This document shows positions 22,345 to 30,432 of a stretch of 64,000 nucleotides of DNA, one piece after another. The notes under the pieces are model-generated. The model made no database searches and was not told the origin of the DNA. It saw only the letters and a list, made by a program, of their open reading frames with translations. Source of the DNA: Candidatus Thiodictyon syntrophicum (GTDB lineage: Bacteria > Pseudomonadota > Gammaproteobacteria > Chromatiales > Chromatiaceae); contig NZ_CP020370.1 in NCBI RefSeq assembly GCF_002813775.1, positions 6,287,501 to 6,351,500 of the forward strand, written 5' to 3'. Within the stretch, counting starts at the first letter, position 1. Each line of letters begins with the position of its first letter. The position numbers and the translations under genes are program-made.

Positions 22345-25300
22345 ATGGCGCAGCCCCAGGTCAGAATCTTTGTCTCCTCCCCCGCGGACCTGGACCACGA
22401 GCGGGCCCTGATCAAAGACATCATCGAGGCGCTCGCGCAGGAGTATCTGCCCTATTTCAAGCTCCAGCCGGTGCTGTGGGAGGAGGAGGCCCTGACCGCG
22501 GCCCAGAGCTTCCAGGCGGGGCTGCTGCGGCCCGCCGAGTGTGAACTGGTGCTGGTGATGCTGTGGACGCGCCTGGGCACGCCGCTGGCGGACGACCCCT
22601 ATGGCGGGATGACCGGGACCGAGTGGGAGTTCGTCGATGCGGTGGAGGCCTTCGCCCGCGGCGGCCAGCCGGAGGTCCTGGTCTACAAGAAGACCACGCC
22701 GCGGCTGATCGACATCACCGATGCCCCGGCCACCCACGAGGCGGTCGCCGACCGGGAGCGTCTTGAGGCCTTCTTCCGCACCCACTTCTTCAACGCGGAC
22801 GGGAGCTTCCGTCGCGCCTTCCGGCAGTTCGACAGCGACCGCGTGCTGCGCGAACTGGTCGAGGGGCAGGTGCGCAAGCTGCTCAACCGGCGCATCAGCG
22901 TGGAACTGGGCCGCCGCCCCGGGGCCGGCGAGTGGCGCGACAGCCCCTTTCGTGCCCAGGACCCCTATCAACTGGCCGATGAGCCGGTCTTCGTCGGGCG
23001 CGAGACCGAGACCCGGGAATTGGTGGCGCGCCTGGATGCCAACCGCGGGGGCGGGCGCGGGCTGGTACTGATCACGGGACCCTCCGGGGTCGGCAAGTCG
23101 TCACTGGTGCACGCCGGGCTCCTGCCGCGGCTGGTGCGGCCCTACCTGTTCGCCGGGGTCGCCGGCTGCCGCTGGTGCCGGCTCGACTGCCAGGGTCCGG
23201 AGCCGGTCGCGGACCTGGCCCGGGCGCTGCTGGCACCGGCCCTGCTGGGCACGGCCCTGGACGGCTTCGGTCTGGACCAGGCCGGGCTTGCGCGCCTGCT
23301 GGAGACCGAGCCCGCGGTGGCGGCGGCGCAGGTGCAGGCGGCCCTGGCCCGGCTGGTCGGCGAGGCCGGGCAGCCGGTCGGCAGCACCGACGGCCGCCAG
23401 CAGTTGGCCCTGATCCTGGACCCCCTGGACGGGCTCTTCGGCGCGGGGGTGCAGGAACGCGCGCCGACCCAGACCTTCGCCCGGGCCCTGGCCGCCCTGG
23501 CCGCCCAGGACGGGGTCTGGATCGTCGCCACGCTGCGCAGCGACCACCTGCGCCGACTCCCCCAGATCCCGGCCCTGGCCGCCCTGCTGGACGAGCACAG
23601 TTGGTACCCCTTGGAGCCCCCGCCCGCCGCCCGCATCCGCCAGGTGCTCGAGATCCCGGCGCGCATCGCCGGGATCGAATACGAGGGCACGGCCGGGCGC
23701 GGCCTGGTGGACCTGCTGGAGGCGGAGGCGAGCGACCTGACCCACTGGCCGGCGCTCCTGGAGCCGGTCCTCGCCGACCTCTATGCGCGGGCACGGGCGC
23801 CGCTGGCGGACGACGACGGGGCCGACGGCGAGGCGGGGGAACGCGCCGCCCCGGACGCCGACGACAACGCCGCCGCCAGGCTGCGCCTGCGCATCAGCGA
23901 CTATCGCGCCCTGGGCGGGATCAGCGGCACTACCCGCACGCGCGCCCAGGCACTCTGGGAGGGGCTCGATGATGCGACCCGCGCCGCCCTGCCCATGTTG
24001 TGCCGGGCGCTGATCGCACTGGAGGGCGGCCCCGCCTCACGCCCCATACCCCGCGCCGGGGACCTGCGCGCCCTGGAGCGGGACCCGGACTGCGCCCGCC
24101 TGCTCGCGGCCCTGATCGCGGCACGCCTGGTGGTGGCGGCCGGGGTCGCCGACCCCGCCGAGCACCTGCCGTGCGCCCGGACCGATGACCACCTGTTCGC
24201 GGCCGTCGCGCGCCTGGCGCGCGAGACCCGCGAAGAATGGCGGGCGCGGCTCTTCCCGCGGCGCGCCACCGCGGCCCTGGCCCGGGGCGACGCGACCCAG
24301 CCCCCACCCGCCGACCCCGGGTCCGAGGGGCCGCCGGCCGTCGCCCAGTGGCGCGACTTTCGACCCATGGCAAGCCTGATCCACCAGACCCTGATCGACA
24401 CCTGGGCACCGGTGCGCGACTGGCTGGCCGACCCGGGCAACCGGCGCGACCTGCAGCTGCGCTTCCAGATCACCCGCCAGGCGCGGTTGTGGAAGCGCAC
24501 CGACTGCAATCGCGAATACCTGCTGGGCGAGGTCGGCTACGCCGCCGCCCGGCGCTTCGCCGACGCCTTTCCCGGCGAACTGGAGCCGGTGGAACTGGAG
24601 TTCCTGGAGCGCTCCCGCGACCAGCTCCGCGCCCAGCGGCAACGCAACCGCTGGGCGCGCCTCCTCGGACTGACCCTCGTGGTGCTGCTACTCGTCGCCA
24701 GCGCGGCCGCCTTTTGGGCCGCCGATGCCTCGCGCGCCGCCACGCTCAACCTGCACCGCAGCGAGATCAATGCCGCCAACCTGGCGATCAACCAGGGCAA
24801 CACCCCGGTGGCGGTGCGCCTGGCGCTCAACGCCGGCCGCGACCTGCCCCAGGCCGCCACCGATACCTTGAGCCGCGCCTTCAGCGCCAACCGGCTGATC
24901 GCCATGGTGCAGGCCGGCGGCTCAACCCCCGAGCGCCCGCTCTCACCCGGCATCAGCGACGACGGCAACCTCCTGGCGACCCTCAGCGCCCGGGATGGGG
25001 CTGGCCTGTGGCGCCTCACCGACAACCGCTTCGCCTTCGACCGGCCACTCGCCAGCCCCGCGTTCCCCATCCACGCGGTACGCCTTGCCGACAGCGAAGG
25101 TGAACCGTCACTGATCCTGGGGCTCGGCGAGGCCGGGGTCTGGCGGCTGCCGGCCGCGGACGGGGCGACGCCGGACTGGTCCTGCGGCGTGCGGCCCGGG
25201 GGGATCATCGCCCTGGACCCCAGGCACCGCTACCTGGCGCTCGCCCAGGGTGTTGCGGCCGACGGCTTCGGCCTGTGCCTGCTCGACCTCCAGCAGCCGG

Positions 25301-27315
25301 GGCCGCCCCGGTGGAACGTACCGCTGCACCGGAAGGAGATCCGCGGGGTCGCCTTCGCCCCCGACGGGCTGCGGCTGGTCACCGCGTCGCGCGACGGGAC
25401 GGCCCGGGTCCTCGACACCAGGACCGGCGCCGAGCGGCTGACCCTGCACCCGACCGGCCCCCTGAACCGCCCGCTCACCCGTGCCATCTTCGACAATCGC
25501 GGGCAGCAACTGGCCATCGCCACGGTCGACGAGAGGGTAAGGGTCTTCGGCGCGGACGGCGGCGAGTTGATGGTGCTCGGGGAGGTGGTCCACGATGGAC
25601 GCCCGGTCCGCATCCATCAGTCCGCCGTGCGCGACCTGGCCTTCGCGCCCGCCGACCGCTACCTCCTGGCCGGTGACGACGAGGGGCAGGTGGTGCGCTG
25701 GGATCTCAGCCGCGGGGACGCCGAGATCCTGGGTCAGCACCGCCTCGCCGTGGAGCGCATCCGCGTCTCCCCGGGGGTCGACCCCCGGGCCGGTGAGCCC
25801 TTGGTGTTGACCGCCTCGGCCGATCAGACGGCGCGCCTGTGGGGGCTGCGCAGCGGGCGCCAGTTCGCCGTCTACACCCACGAGGCCCCGATCTCCGCCG
25901 CGCGCTTCAGCCTGGACGGGCGGCGCGTCCTGAGCTACTCGGAACAGGACGGCTCGGCCCGGGTCTGGTCGGTGGGATACGCGAGCACCCTCGCCTTCCG
26001 ACTCCCCCACGACGACCACGTCTCGCACCTGGACCTGGCGCGACCGCCCAAGGAACTGGACGCCGACCCCGGGGCCTTCCTGATCGCCAGCGGGTCATTC
26101 GACGGCCTGGTCCAGGTCTGGCGCTACGACCCCGCCGCACCCTGGGCGGCACCGGGGGAGATCTGGCGGCTCCTCGGGCACCGCGCGCGGGTGCGCCGCG
26201 TCGCCTTCTCGCCCTCCGGGCGGCAACTGGCCAGCGCCGCCTACGACGGCAGCGCCCGGGTCTGGGACCTGGTCACCGGCGGCGGCTGCGCCCTGGAACC
26301 GCCCGCGCCGCCCGCGCCCGCGCCGACCCCGGCGCCCCCCCGGGGCCGGGCGCCGGCGCCGGCGTCGACGCCGGCCCCGGCGCGGGCGCCGGGCAGCGAG
26401 TTCTACCGGGTCCTGTTCGCACCCGACGGGCGTTGGCTCCTCACCACCTCCAACGAGTCCGCCCACTCGGTGCGCCTGTGGGACCCGGCCGCCTGCCTGG
26501 AACTGCCGCTCCCCGCGGGCCTTGCGCAGGAGACCGGCAAGGTCCAGGCGGCCGCCGTGGCCGCCGCTGCCGACGGCACCCAACTGGCCGCCGTCGGCAG
26601 CGACCAGGGGTGGCTACGCCTGCTGCGCCAGACGCCCGACGGCACCTGGGACCTGATGTGTCGGCTCCAGCCCCACCAGGGGGCTATCACCGATCTCGCC
26701 TTCGCGCCGGACGGCGGCACCCTGGCCAGCGTCGGCGAGGACGGGCGGGTCGCCCTGATCGCACTGGCCGGCGGGCGCTGCGGCGAGCCCCTGCCCCTGA
26801 AGGGGGGCACCCAGACCCTCTACAGTGTCCGCTTCGCCCCGGACGGGGCAGCCCTGGTGACCGCCTCCCTGGACGGCCGCGCCCAGGTCTGGGACACCGG
26901 CGGCACCCTGCTCGCGGACCTGAAGGGCCACAACGACCGGCTCACCTACGCCGAATTCAGCCCGGACGGACACTGGCTGCTCACCGCCTCGCGCGACGGC
27001 GCCGTGCGCCTGTGGCGTCGCCCCAAACCGGTCGCCGTGGGGGCCGCCGGGCCGCCGACCCAGGAGTCCTACCTGGTGATGGAGGCCGACCTGGGCGGGG
27101 CGCGCATCGCCCGCTTCAGCCCCGACGGCAACAGCATCGCCGCCGCCTACCGTCAGGACGCGGTGGTCCTGTGGCGCGTCTGGGCCGAGGACCCGACCCC
27201 GGACCCGGCACTCAGCGCCGACTGGGGCGCGGAGCGGGCGCGCCTCGCCCTGATCCGGGAGGCGGTGCGCTTTCGGCGGGACAATGGGCTAGGGGGGCTG
27301 AGCGGGGGGAACTGA
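22345..27315 (+). CDS. DUF4062-STAND NTPase-WD40 giant signalling protein
   Basis: A 1656-residue protein from the ATG at 22345 (a GTG at 22336 is an alternative). Domains in order: DUF4062 (VRIFVSSPADLDHERALIKD, then VLWEE), residues ~1-150; a STAND module of the nSTAND1 kind (DEPVFVGRETETRELVARL, Walker A TGPSGVGKSSLVHAGLLPRL near 244, likely Walker B LALILDPLDGLF near 353); a helical region; a transmembrane-like segment (LLGLTLVVLLLVASAAAFW, ~772-792); and from ~860 at least ten WD40 blades (FAPDGLRLVTASRDGTARV and similar) interrupted by a Pro/Ala-rich linker near 1318-1350. STAND proteins switch upon ligand binding and oligomerise; DUF4062 is typically the N-terminal effector or adaptor. 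An anti-phage or stress-signalling role is inferred. Confidence 0.85.
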   Translation: MAQPQVRIFVSSPADLDHERALIKDIIEALAQEYLPYFKLQPVLWEEEALTAAQSFQAGLLRPAECELVLVMLWTRLGTPLADDPYGGMTGTEWEFVDAVEAFARGGQPEVLVYKKTTPRLIDITDAPATHEAVADRERLEAFFRTHFFNADGSFRRAFRQFDSDRVLRELVEGQVRKLLNRRISVELGRRPGAGEWRDSPFRAQDPYQLADEPVFVGRETETRELVARLDANRGGGRGLVLITGPSGVGKSSLVHAGLLPRLVRPYLFAGVAGCRWCRLDCQGPEPVADLARALLAPALLGTALDGFGLDQAGLARLLETEPAVAAAQVQAALARLVGEAGQPVGSTDGRQQLALILDPLDGLFGAGVQERAPTQTFARALAALAAQDGVWIVATLRSDHLRRLPQIPALAALLDEHSWYPLEPPPAARIRQVLEIPARIAGIEYEGTAGRGLVDLLEAEASDLTHWPALLEPVLADLYARARAPLADDDGADGEAGERAAPDADDNAAARLRLRISDYRALGGISGTTRTRAQALWEGLDDATRAALPMLCRALIALEGGPASRPIPRAGDLRALERDPDCARLLAALIAARLVVAAGVADPAEHLPCARTDDHLFAAVARLARETREEWRARLFPRRATAALARGDATQPPPADPGSEGPPAVAQWRDFRPMASLIHQTLIDTWAPVRDWLADPGNRRDLQLRFQITRQARLWKRTDCNREYLLGEVGYAAARRFADAFPGELEPVELEFLERSRDQLRAQRQRNRWARLLGLTLVVLLLVASAAAFWAADASRAATLNLHRSEINAANLAINQGNTPVAVRLALNAGRDLPQAATDTLSRAFSANRLIAMVQAGGSTPERPLSPGISDDGNLLATLSARDGAGLWRLTDNRFAFDRPLASPAFPIHAVRLADSEGEPSLILGLGEAGVWRLPAADGATPDWSCGVRPGGIIALDPRHRYLALAQGVAADGFGLCLLDLQQPGPPRWNVPLHRKEIRGVAFAPDGLRLVTASRDGTARVLDTRTGAERLTLHPTGPLNRPLTRAIFDNRGQQLAIATVDERVRVFGADGGELMVLGEVVHDGRPVRIHQSAVRDLAFAPADRYLLAGDDEGQVVRWDLSRGDAEILGQHRLAVERIRVSPGVDPRAGEPLVLTASADQTARLWGLRSGRQFAVYTHEAPISAARFSLDGRRVLSYSEQDGSARVWSVGYASTLAFRLPHDDHVSHLDLARPPKELDADPGAFLIASGSFDGLVQVWRYDPAAPWAAPGEIWRLLGHRARVRRVAFSPSGRQLASAAYDGSARVWDLVTGGGCALEPPAPPAPAPTPAPPRGRAPAPASTPAPARAPGSEFYRVLFAPDGRWLLTTSNESAHSVRLWDPAACLELPLPAGLAQETGKVQAAAVAAAADGTQLAAVGSDQGWLRLLRQTPDGTWDLMCRLQPHQGAITDLAFAPDGGTLASVGEDGRVALIALAGGRCGEPLPLKGGTQTLYSVRFAPDGAALVTASLDGRAQVWDTGGTLLADLKGHNDRLTYAEFSPDGHWLLTASRDGAVRLWRRPKPVAVGAAGPPTQESYLVMEADLGGARIARFSPDGNSIAAAYRQDAVVLWRVWAEDPTPDPALSADWGAERARLALIREAVRFRRDNGLGGLSGGN

Positions 27316-27365
27316 AAGGAGCGCGGGCGTCTCGCCCGCGCGCTTAGCTCCAGAGTCAGGACCAG

Positions 27366-27456
27366 ATGCACACCGTCATCGAAACGCCGACCTTTACGAA
27401 GCAGGCCGACCGAGCAGTCCCACCTCAGCCCTGCCGATATTCCGGAGCGCCACACA
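27366..27456 (+). pseudogene. 5' remnant of a RelE/HigB-type toxin gene
   Basis: An ATG at 27366 begins MHTVIETPTFTKQADR, the usual start of a RelE/HigB-like toxin, but the frame then reads directly into the antitoxin gene at 27456. In another frame the bases just before the antitoxin read SHLSPADIPERHT and stop with TGA overlapping the antitoxin ATG, as a toxin 3' end would. The middle of the toxin (about 70 codons) appears deleted. Confidence 0.55.
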
Positions 27457-27779
27457 TGAGCACGATGCCACTGGAGCAGATAGCACAGGCGATCGAAGCG
27501 GATGCGGGCGAGCCCCTTCCCGGGCTGCGCGAATCACTCGCCGAGATGGCCGCCGATGAGCGCGGGCGCACCTATACCCGGGAGCAACTCGCCCTGCGCG
27601 CGGCCCGTACCGCCTTGGGCCTGTCCCAACCGGCCTTTGCCCGGCTGCTGCAAACCCCGGTCGGCACGGTGCGCGACTGGGAACAGGGGCGCTTCCCGCC
27701 TCCCGGCAGTGCGCTGTTGGTGGCACGGTTGGCAGTGGAACACCCGGAGATCTTGCGGCCTTATGCCGCGGCTGACTGA
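27456..27779 (+). CDS. HigA/MqsA-like helix-turn-helix antitoxin
   Basis: A 107-residue protein from the ATG at 27456. A C-terminal XRE-type helix-turn-helix is clear: RAARTALGLSQPAFARLLQT then TVRDWEQGRFPPPGSA. The N-terminal half (GLRESLAEMAADERGRTYT) is acidic. This is the form of antitoxin that follows RelE/HigB toxins and represses the operon. Its toxin gene immediately upstream survives only as a short remnant, so the antitoxin is orphaned. Confidence 0.75.
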   Translation: MSTMPLEQIAQAIEADAGEPLPGLRESLAEMAADERGRTYTREQLALRAARTALGLSQPAFARLLQTPVGTVRDWEQGRFPPPGSALLVARLAVEHPEILRPYAAAD

Positions 27780-27880
27780 TCGTTCGGCCCTCGCCGCGCG
27801 CACTTGGCCCCGCTGCGGCGTGGTCAGGGGGTTACGCTGACGCCTGCAACCTGCCAGGCACCAGCGCCCACCCGCCGTCG

Positions 27881-27930
27881 GGCAATAGGGGGACAGACCA
27901 CCGGCAATAGGCGGCAATAGGGGACAGACC
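27881..27930. repeat. Short direct repeats at the IS4 insertion site
   Basis: GGCAATAGGGGGACAGACC-like units occur twice, with a GGCAATAG fragment between. The final GGACAGACC is the sequence duplicated by the IS4-like element. Such stretches are commonly found beside REP-associated transposases, but none is present here. The rest of 27780-27930 has no gene. Confidence 0.6.
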
Positions 27931-29275
27931 CTGAGGTATCCCCACGAATTTCGCCTCCGTTTATTCACCCAACAATAGCGCCTGATGGAATTGGGCCACC
28001 TGCTCTTCCGGCGCTAGGAACTCGGATAGAGCGATCTCCACTTTCGTGATATTCAGAATGAGCGAGGCAAGAAACGACAGGGAATAGACGCGGCGCTTGG
28101 AACTGCTCGCATGCATACCGCGCTGGAGGTTCAATCGCTCCGCCGTCGCACCGATCATAAAGAGTAGGAAAGCCGCCAGTGCGGCAATCATAACGAGAAT
28201 GGAAAGGCGCTTGAGGTCGTGTGAACGGTTGGCCTCGTAGCCCTGACCAAAGTACAGGTTCTTCATGTCGCGGAAGCCTTCTTCTATCTGCATGCGCTGG
28301 CGATAGATGCGCACGATCGCCTTCGCTGCCAAATGCCCCAAACGGCGCGTCGCCATGAGCAGCCACGGCTCACGCTGACTGCGGGCGGCCTTGCGACTTT
28401 TGCGCGAGCGTGCGATGCGCCCGGATGCTGTCTTATCATGACGACCGCACTTGGGCAGACGGACCAAGACCATGACGACGGGCAATGGGTTGCTTCTCAC
28501 CCAGTCGCCGATGCCGAGCCGAACGGGTTTTGTTGTTGCTTTCGTAAACAACGACTTGCCACTAATCCAATCGGCGTTCAGGCGCACATAGTCGCGCCCC
28601 CGCAGGCGTCCGACCCAGCGCCAGCCAAGGGCCTCGACGGCACGGAAAAAAGGCACCTTAAAGCCGGCATCGGCGATGATGATGGGTGCGGCACCAGGCG
28701 GCAACAAGCCCGCCACGGTGTGGAGAAAACGCTCTTGGACCTTGGGGTTGCCGAGGTCGCAGGTGGGATGAATTTCCTCGTAGAGGGTCAAGGCGTGACC
28801 GCCGACCGCGATCGACGCGCGCAACAGTTGAAAGGATTGATCGACCTTGATAGGCGACCAGTCGATGAGAATCAGCGGTTCGGGAATCCGGGCCAGGGTC
28901 ACCCGGCACAGGGCGCCGTAGATCGCCGTGCGCTCGCGATACAGGTGAGGATTGCCGATCACGCGGTCGGCACGCTTGATCTTGTGTTTCAAGGACGTCG
29001 GGCCTGGCAGGCGCCGTCCCACCGAGGTGATGGATAAACCCGTGCCGGCAACGCAGGCGGCCACCATGTCGAAGAGCGATACCAAGCGTTTTAAGTGGAT
29101 ACATGACAGCCACTGACCGAGCCAAGAGTGCAACAATATCGACGCGTGCATGAGGGGCCTCCTGTGGGCTTTGCCTTCCTAACAGTGTGGCAACAAACCC
29201 TCATGCACGCACACCGAAACTGAAAATGAATTCTAGGCCGCTGTTTTTATGGCTGTTTTCGTGGGGATACCTCAG
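27931..29275. mobile_element. IS4-like insertion sequence (1345 bp, complete)
   Basis: Perfect 18-base terminal inverted repeats, CTGAGGTATCCCCACGAA at the left and its reverse complement at the right (29258-29275). A 9-base target duplication GGACAGACC flanks the element (27922-27930 and 29276-29284). One full-length transposase gene is inside. All parts look intact, so the insertion is probably recent and may still be mobile. Confidence 0.92.
27961..29151 (-). CDS. IS4-family transposase
   Basis: A 396-residue DDE transposase. An early Asp is in LILIDWSPIK, the second Asp in IIIADAGFKVPFFRAVEALG, and the catalytic Glu in the Y-x2-R-x3-E-x6-K-type motif of IS4 (IYRQRMQIEEGFRDMKN). The N-terminus (MHASILLHSWLGQWLSCIHL) and the C-terminus (EFLAPEEQVAQFHQALLLGE) are complete. 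It fills the IS between the two inverted repeats. The enzyme performs cut-and-paste transposition of the element. Confidence 0.92.
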   Translation of the reverse strand: MHASILLHSWLGQWLSCIHLKRLVSLFDMVAACVAGTGLSITSVGRRLPGPTSLKHKIKRADRVIGNPHLYRERTAIYGALCRVTLARIPEPLILIDWSPIKVDQSFQLLRASIAVGGHALTLYEEIHPTCDLGNPKVQERFLHTVAGLLPPGAAPIIIADAGFKVPFFRAVEALGWRWVGRLRGRDYVRLNADWISGKSLFTKATTKPVRLGIGDWVRSNPLPVVMVLVRLPKCGRHDKTASGRIARSRKSRKAARSQREPWLLMATRRLGHLAAKAIVRIYRQRMQIEEGFRDMKNLYFGQGYEANRSHDLKRLSILVMIAALAAFLLFMIGATAERLNLQRGMHASSSKRRVYSLSFLASLILNITKVEIALSEFLAPEEQVAQFHQALLLGE

Positions 29276-29284
29276 GGACAGACC

Positions 29285-29482
29285 ACGGTTTCCCCCGGAA
29301 GTCCCCTGCCCCGGCAGTTAAGAAGACAAAGAATGGCCTAACGCAACACATGAGTCTTCCTGTCGGAGTTATTCGGCCGCTGTCATGCAGGCGCGCACCG
29401 CTTTGGTCTTTTGCGCCAGGTGAATAGCAACTATAAATGCCGCGCGGTTTATTGCATATGGTAGCGCACATGAACTAAGATA
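29285..29482. other. Intergenic DNA before brnT
   Basis: Just after the IS4 duplication is a CACGGTTTCCCCCGGAAGTC stretch that continues the GGACAGACC repeat context. The bases before 29483 are A/T-richer than the surroundings and could hold the brnTA promoter. No gene is seen. Confidence 0.4.
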
Positions 29483-29767
29483 ATGACCACCTGGCAATCC
29501 AAGCGGCGAATCGATCCCGATGAACCTGGGATCGATTTCGCCGATTTAGCTCCGTTCTTCGATGGCGATCTCTTGACTCGGGAAGACGTTGGAGAGGCAT
29601 ACGATGAACGCCGGTTTCAGGGCATTGGTGTGATCTGCGGTGTCGCCCTTTTTGTTGTGTGGACGCCACGCGGCGCAACGGGAGACGAACCCCATCTCAT
29701 TTCAGCCCGAAAGGCAGTAGGTCATGAACAAAGAGCATGGTCGCAGCGCTACCGCAAAAGGCGCTGA
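29483..29767 (+). CDS. brnT: BrnT-family toxin
   Basis: A 94-residue ribonuclease-like toxin. The hallmark segments are DEPGIDFADLAPFFDGD, then YDERRFQGIGVICGVALFVV (the D-E-R-x-x-x-I-G motif), WTPRG and the C-terminal EPHLISARKAVGHEQRA with the conserved R-x-I-S-A-R-K-A-type end. BrnT is a type II toxin with a RelE-like fold that cleaves RNA. Its 3' end overlaps brnA by 44 bases, typical of this module. The N-terminus is complete from the ATG at 29483. The lower GC content here than in neighbouring housekeeping genes suggests acquisition by transfer. Confidence 0.85.
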   Translation: MTTWQSKRRIDPDEPGIDFADLAPFFDGDLLTREDVGEAYDERRFQGIGVICGVALFVVWTPRGATGDEPHLISARKAVGHEQRAWSQRYRKRR

Positions 29768-30041
29768 AGAAAATACCGACTGGGAGAAGCTTCGCGCCTT
29801 GCCGGATTCTGAAGTTCTCTTTACCGACGACGCTCCCGCTACTTTGCCGGAAGATTGGGCCGATGCGCTGGCGCATACGGGACTGCCGGTTCCGCCGCGC
29901 AAGACTCAGATCGCACTACGCGTCGATGACGACGTCCTGGAGTGGTTTAAGGCCCAAGGCGTTGGGTACCAAACCCGCATGAACGCTGTTTTGAGAGCTT
30001 TTCGTGACGCGCATGTGCGTAGCGCTGGAGCCCAGCAGTAG
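29724..30041 (+). CDS. brnA: BrnA-family antitoxin
   Basis: A 105-residue antitoxin. The C-terminal half is a ribbon-helix-helix domain (KTQIALRVDDDVLEWFKAQG then YQTRMNAVLRAFRDAH), which binds DNA as a dimer and represses brnTA. The N-terminal half (NTDWEKLRALPDSEVLFTDD) wraps the toxin. The gene overlaps brnT, so translation is coupled. Both genes look intact, making this one of only two complete toxin-antitoxin pairs in the window. Confidence 0.88.
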   Translation: MNKEHGRSATAKGAEENTDWEKLRALPDSEVLFTDDAPATLPEDWADALAHTGLPVPPRKTQIALRVDDDVLEWFKAQGVGYQTRMNAVLRAFRDAHVRSAGAQQ

Positions 30042-30082
30042 CGCCAGCTCCCCTAGTCCGGGGTACAATTCATTGGATATAG

Positions 30083-30187
30083 GGGACGTACCACGCGGTC
30101 TATCTTGATATACCGGTTGGCTTAGTCGGCCGTTTTTCGACCAACGCACGATTCCTCATCATCACGGCTTATGAAATCAACGGCTAG
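30083..30187 (+). pseudogene. 3' remnant of a probable toxin gene upstream of ygiT-like gene
   Basis: One frame, open only after a stop at 30080-30082, reads GTYHAVYLDIPVGLVGRFST then NARFLIITAYEING and stops at 30185-30187, 11 bases before the zinc-finger gene. The end (LIITAYEI) resembles the last strand of DUF4258/RelE-type toxins that precede YgiT-type antitoxins. No start codon or N-terminal half exists upstream. The toxin identity is an inference. Confidence 0.4.
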
Positions 30188-30198
30188 CGGCGGCAACT

Positions 30199-30432
30199 AT
30201 GCACGGGTATCATTGCGAGTATTGCCAGGATACGGTACGAGCAAGAGTCGTCAAAAGAGGGGCGTTTAGGCACAAGACGCAATTTGTGATACTGGAAGAT
30301 ATGACAACAGGGATTTGCGATACTTGCGGAAATCGCTACTACTCGGCGGATCTTGTTCGTTCCGTTCATGATATCGCAACTGGAGCAGGCACTGGTTCAG
30401 TTTGGTTCTTCCTTATCCTTATGTTTTTGTAG
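30199..30432 (+). pseudogene. YgiT-type zinc-finger antitoxin, 3' end split by an IS
   Basis: Starts at 30199 (MHGYHCEYCQ) and carries the paired zinc motif CEYC and CDTCG of YgiT/MqsA-type proteins. At codon 63 the frame enters the IS1-like element and ends with the artificial tail TGSVWFFLILMFL. If the IS and one 8-base duplication are removed, the frame continues from DIATGA into RPAENTEAVLVGRQNAARR and stops at 31616-31618, giving a normal ~82-residue protein. The gene is therefore disrupted near its end, though the zinc-binding part may still be made. Confidence 0.75.
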
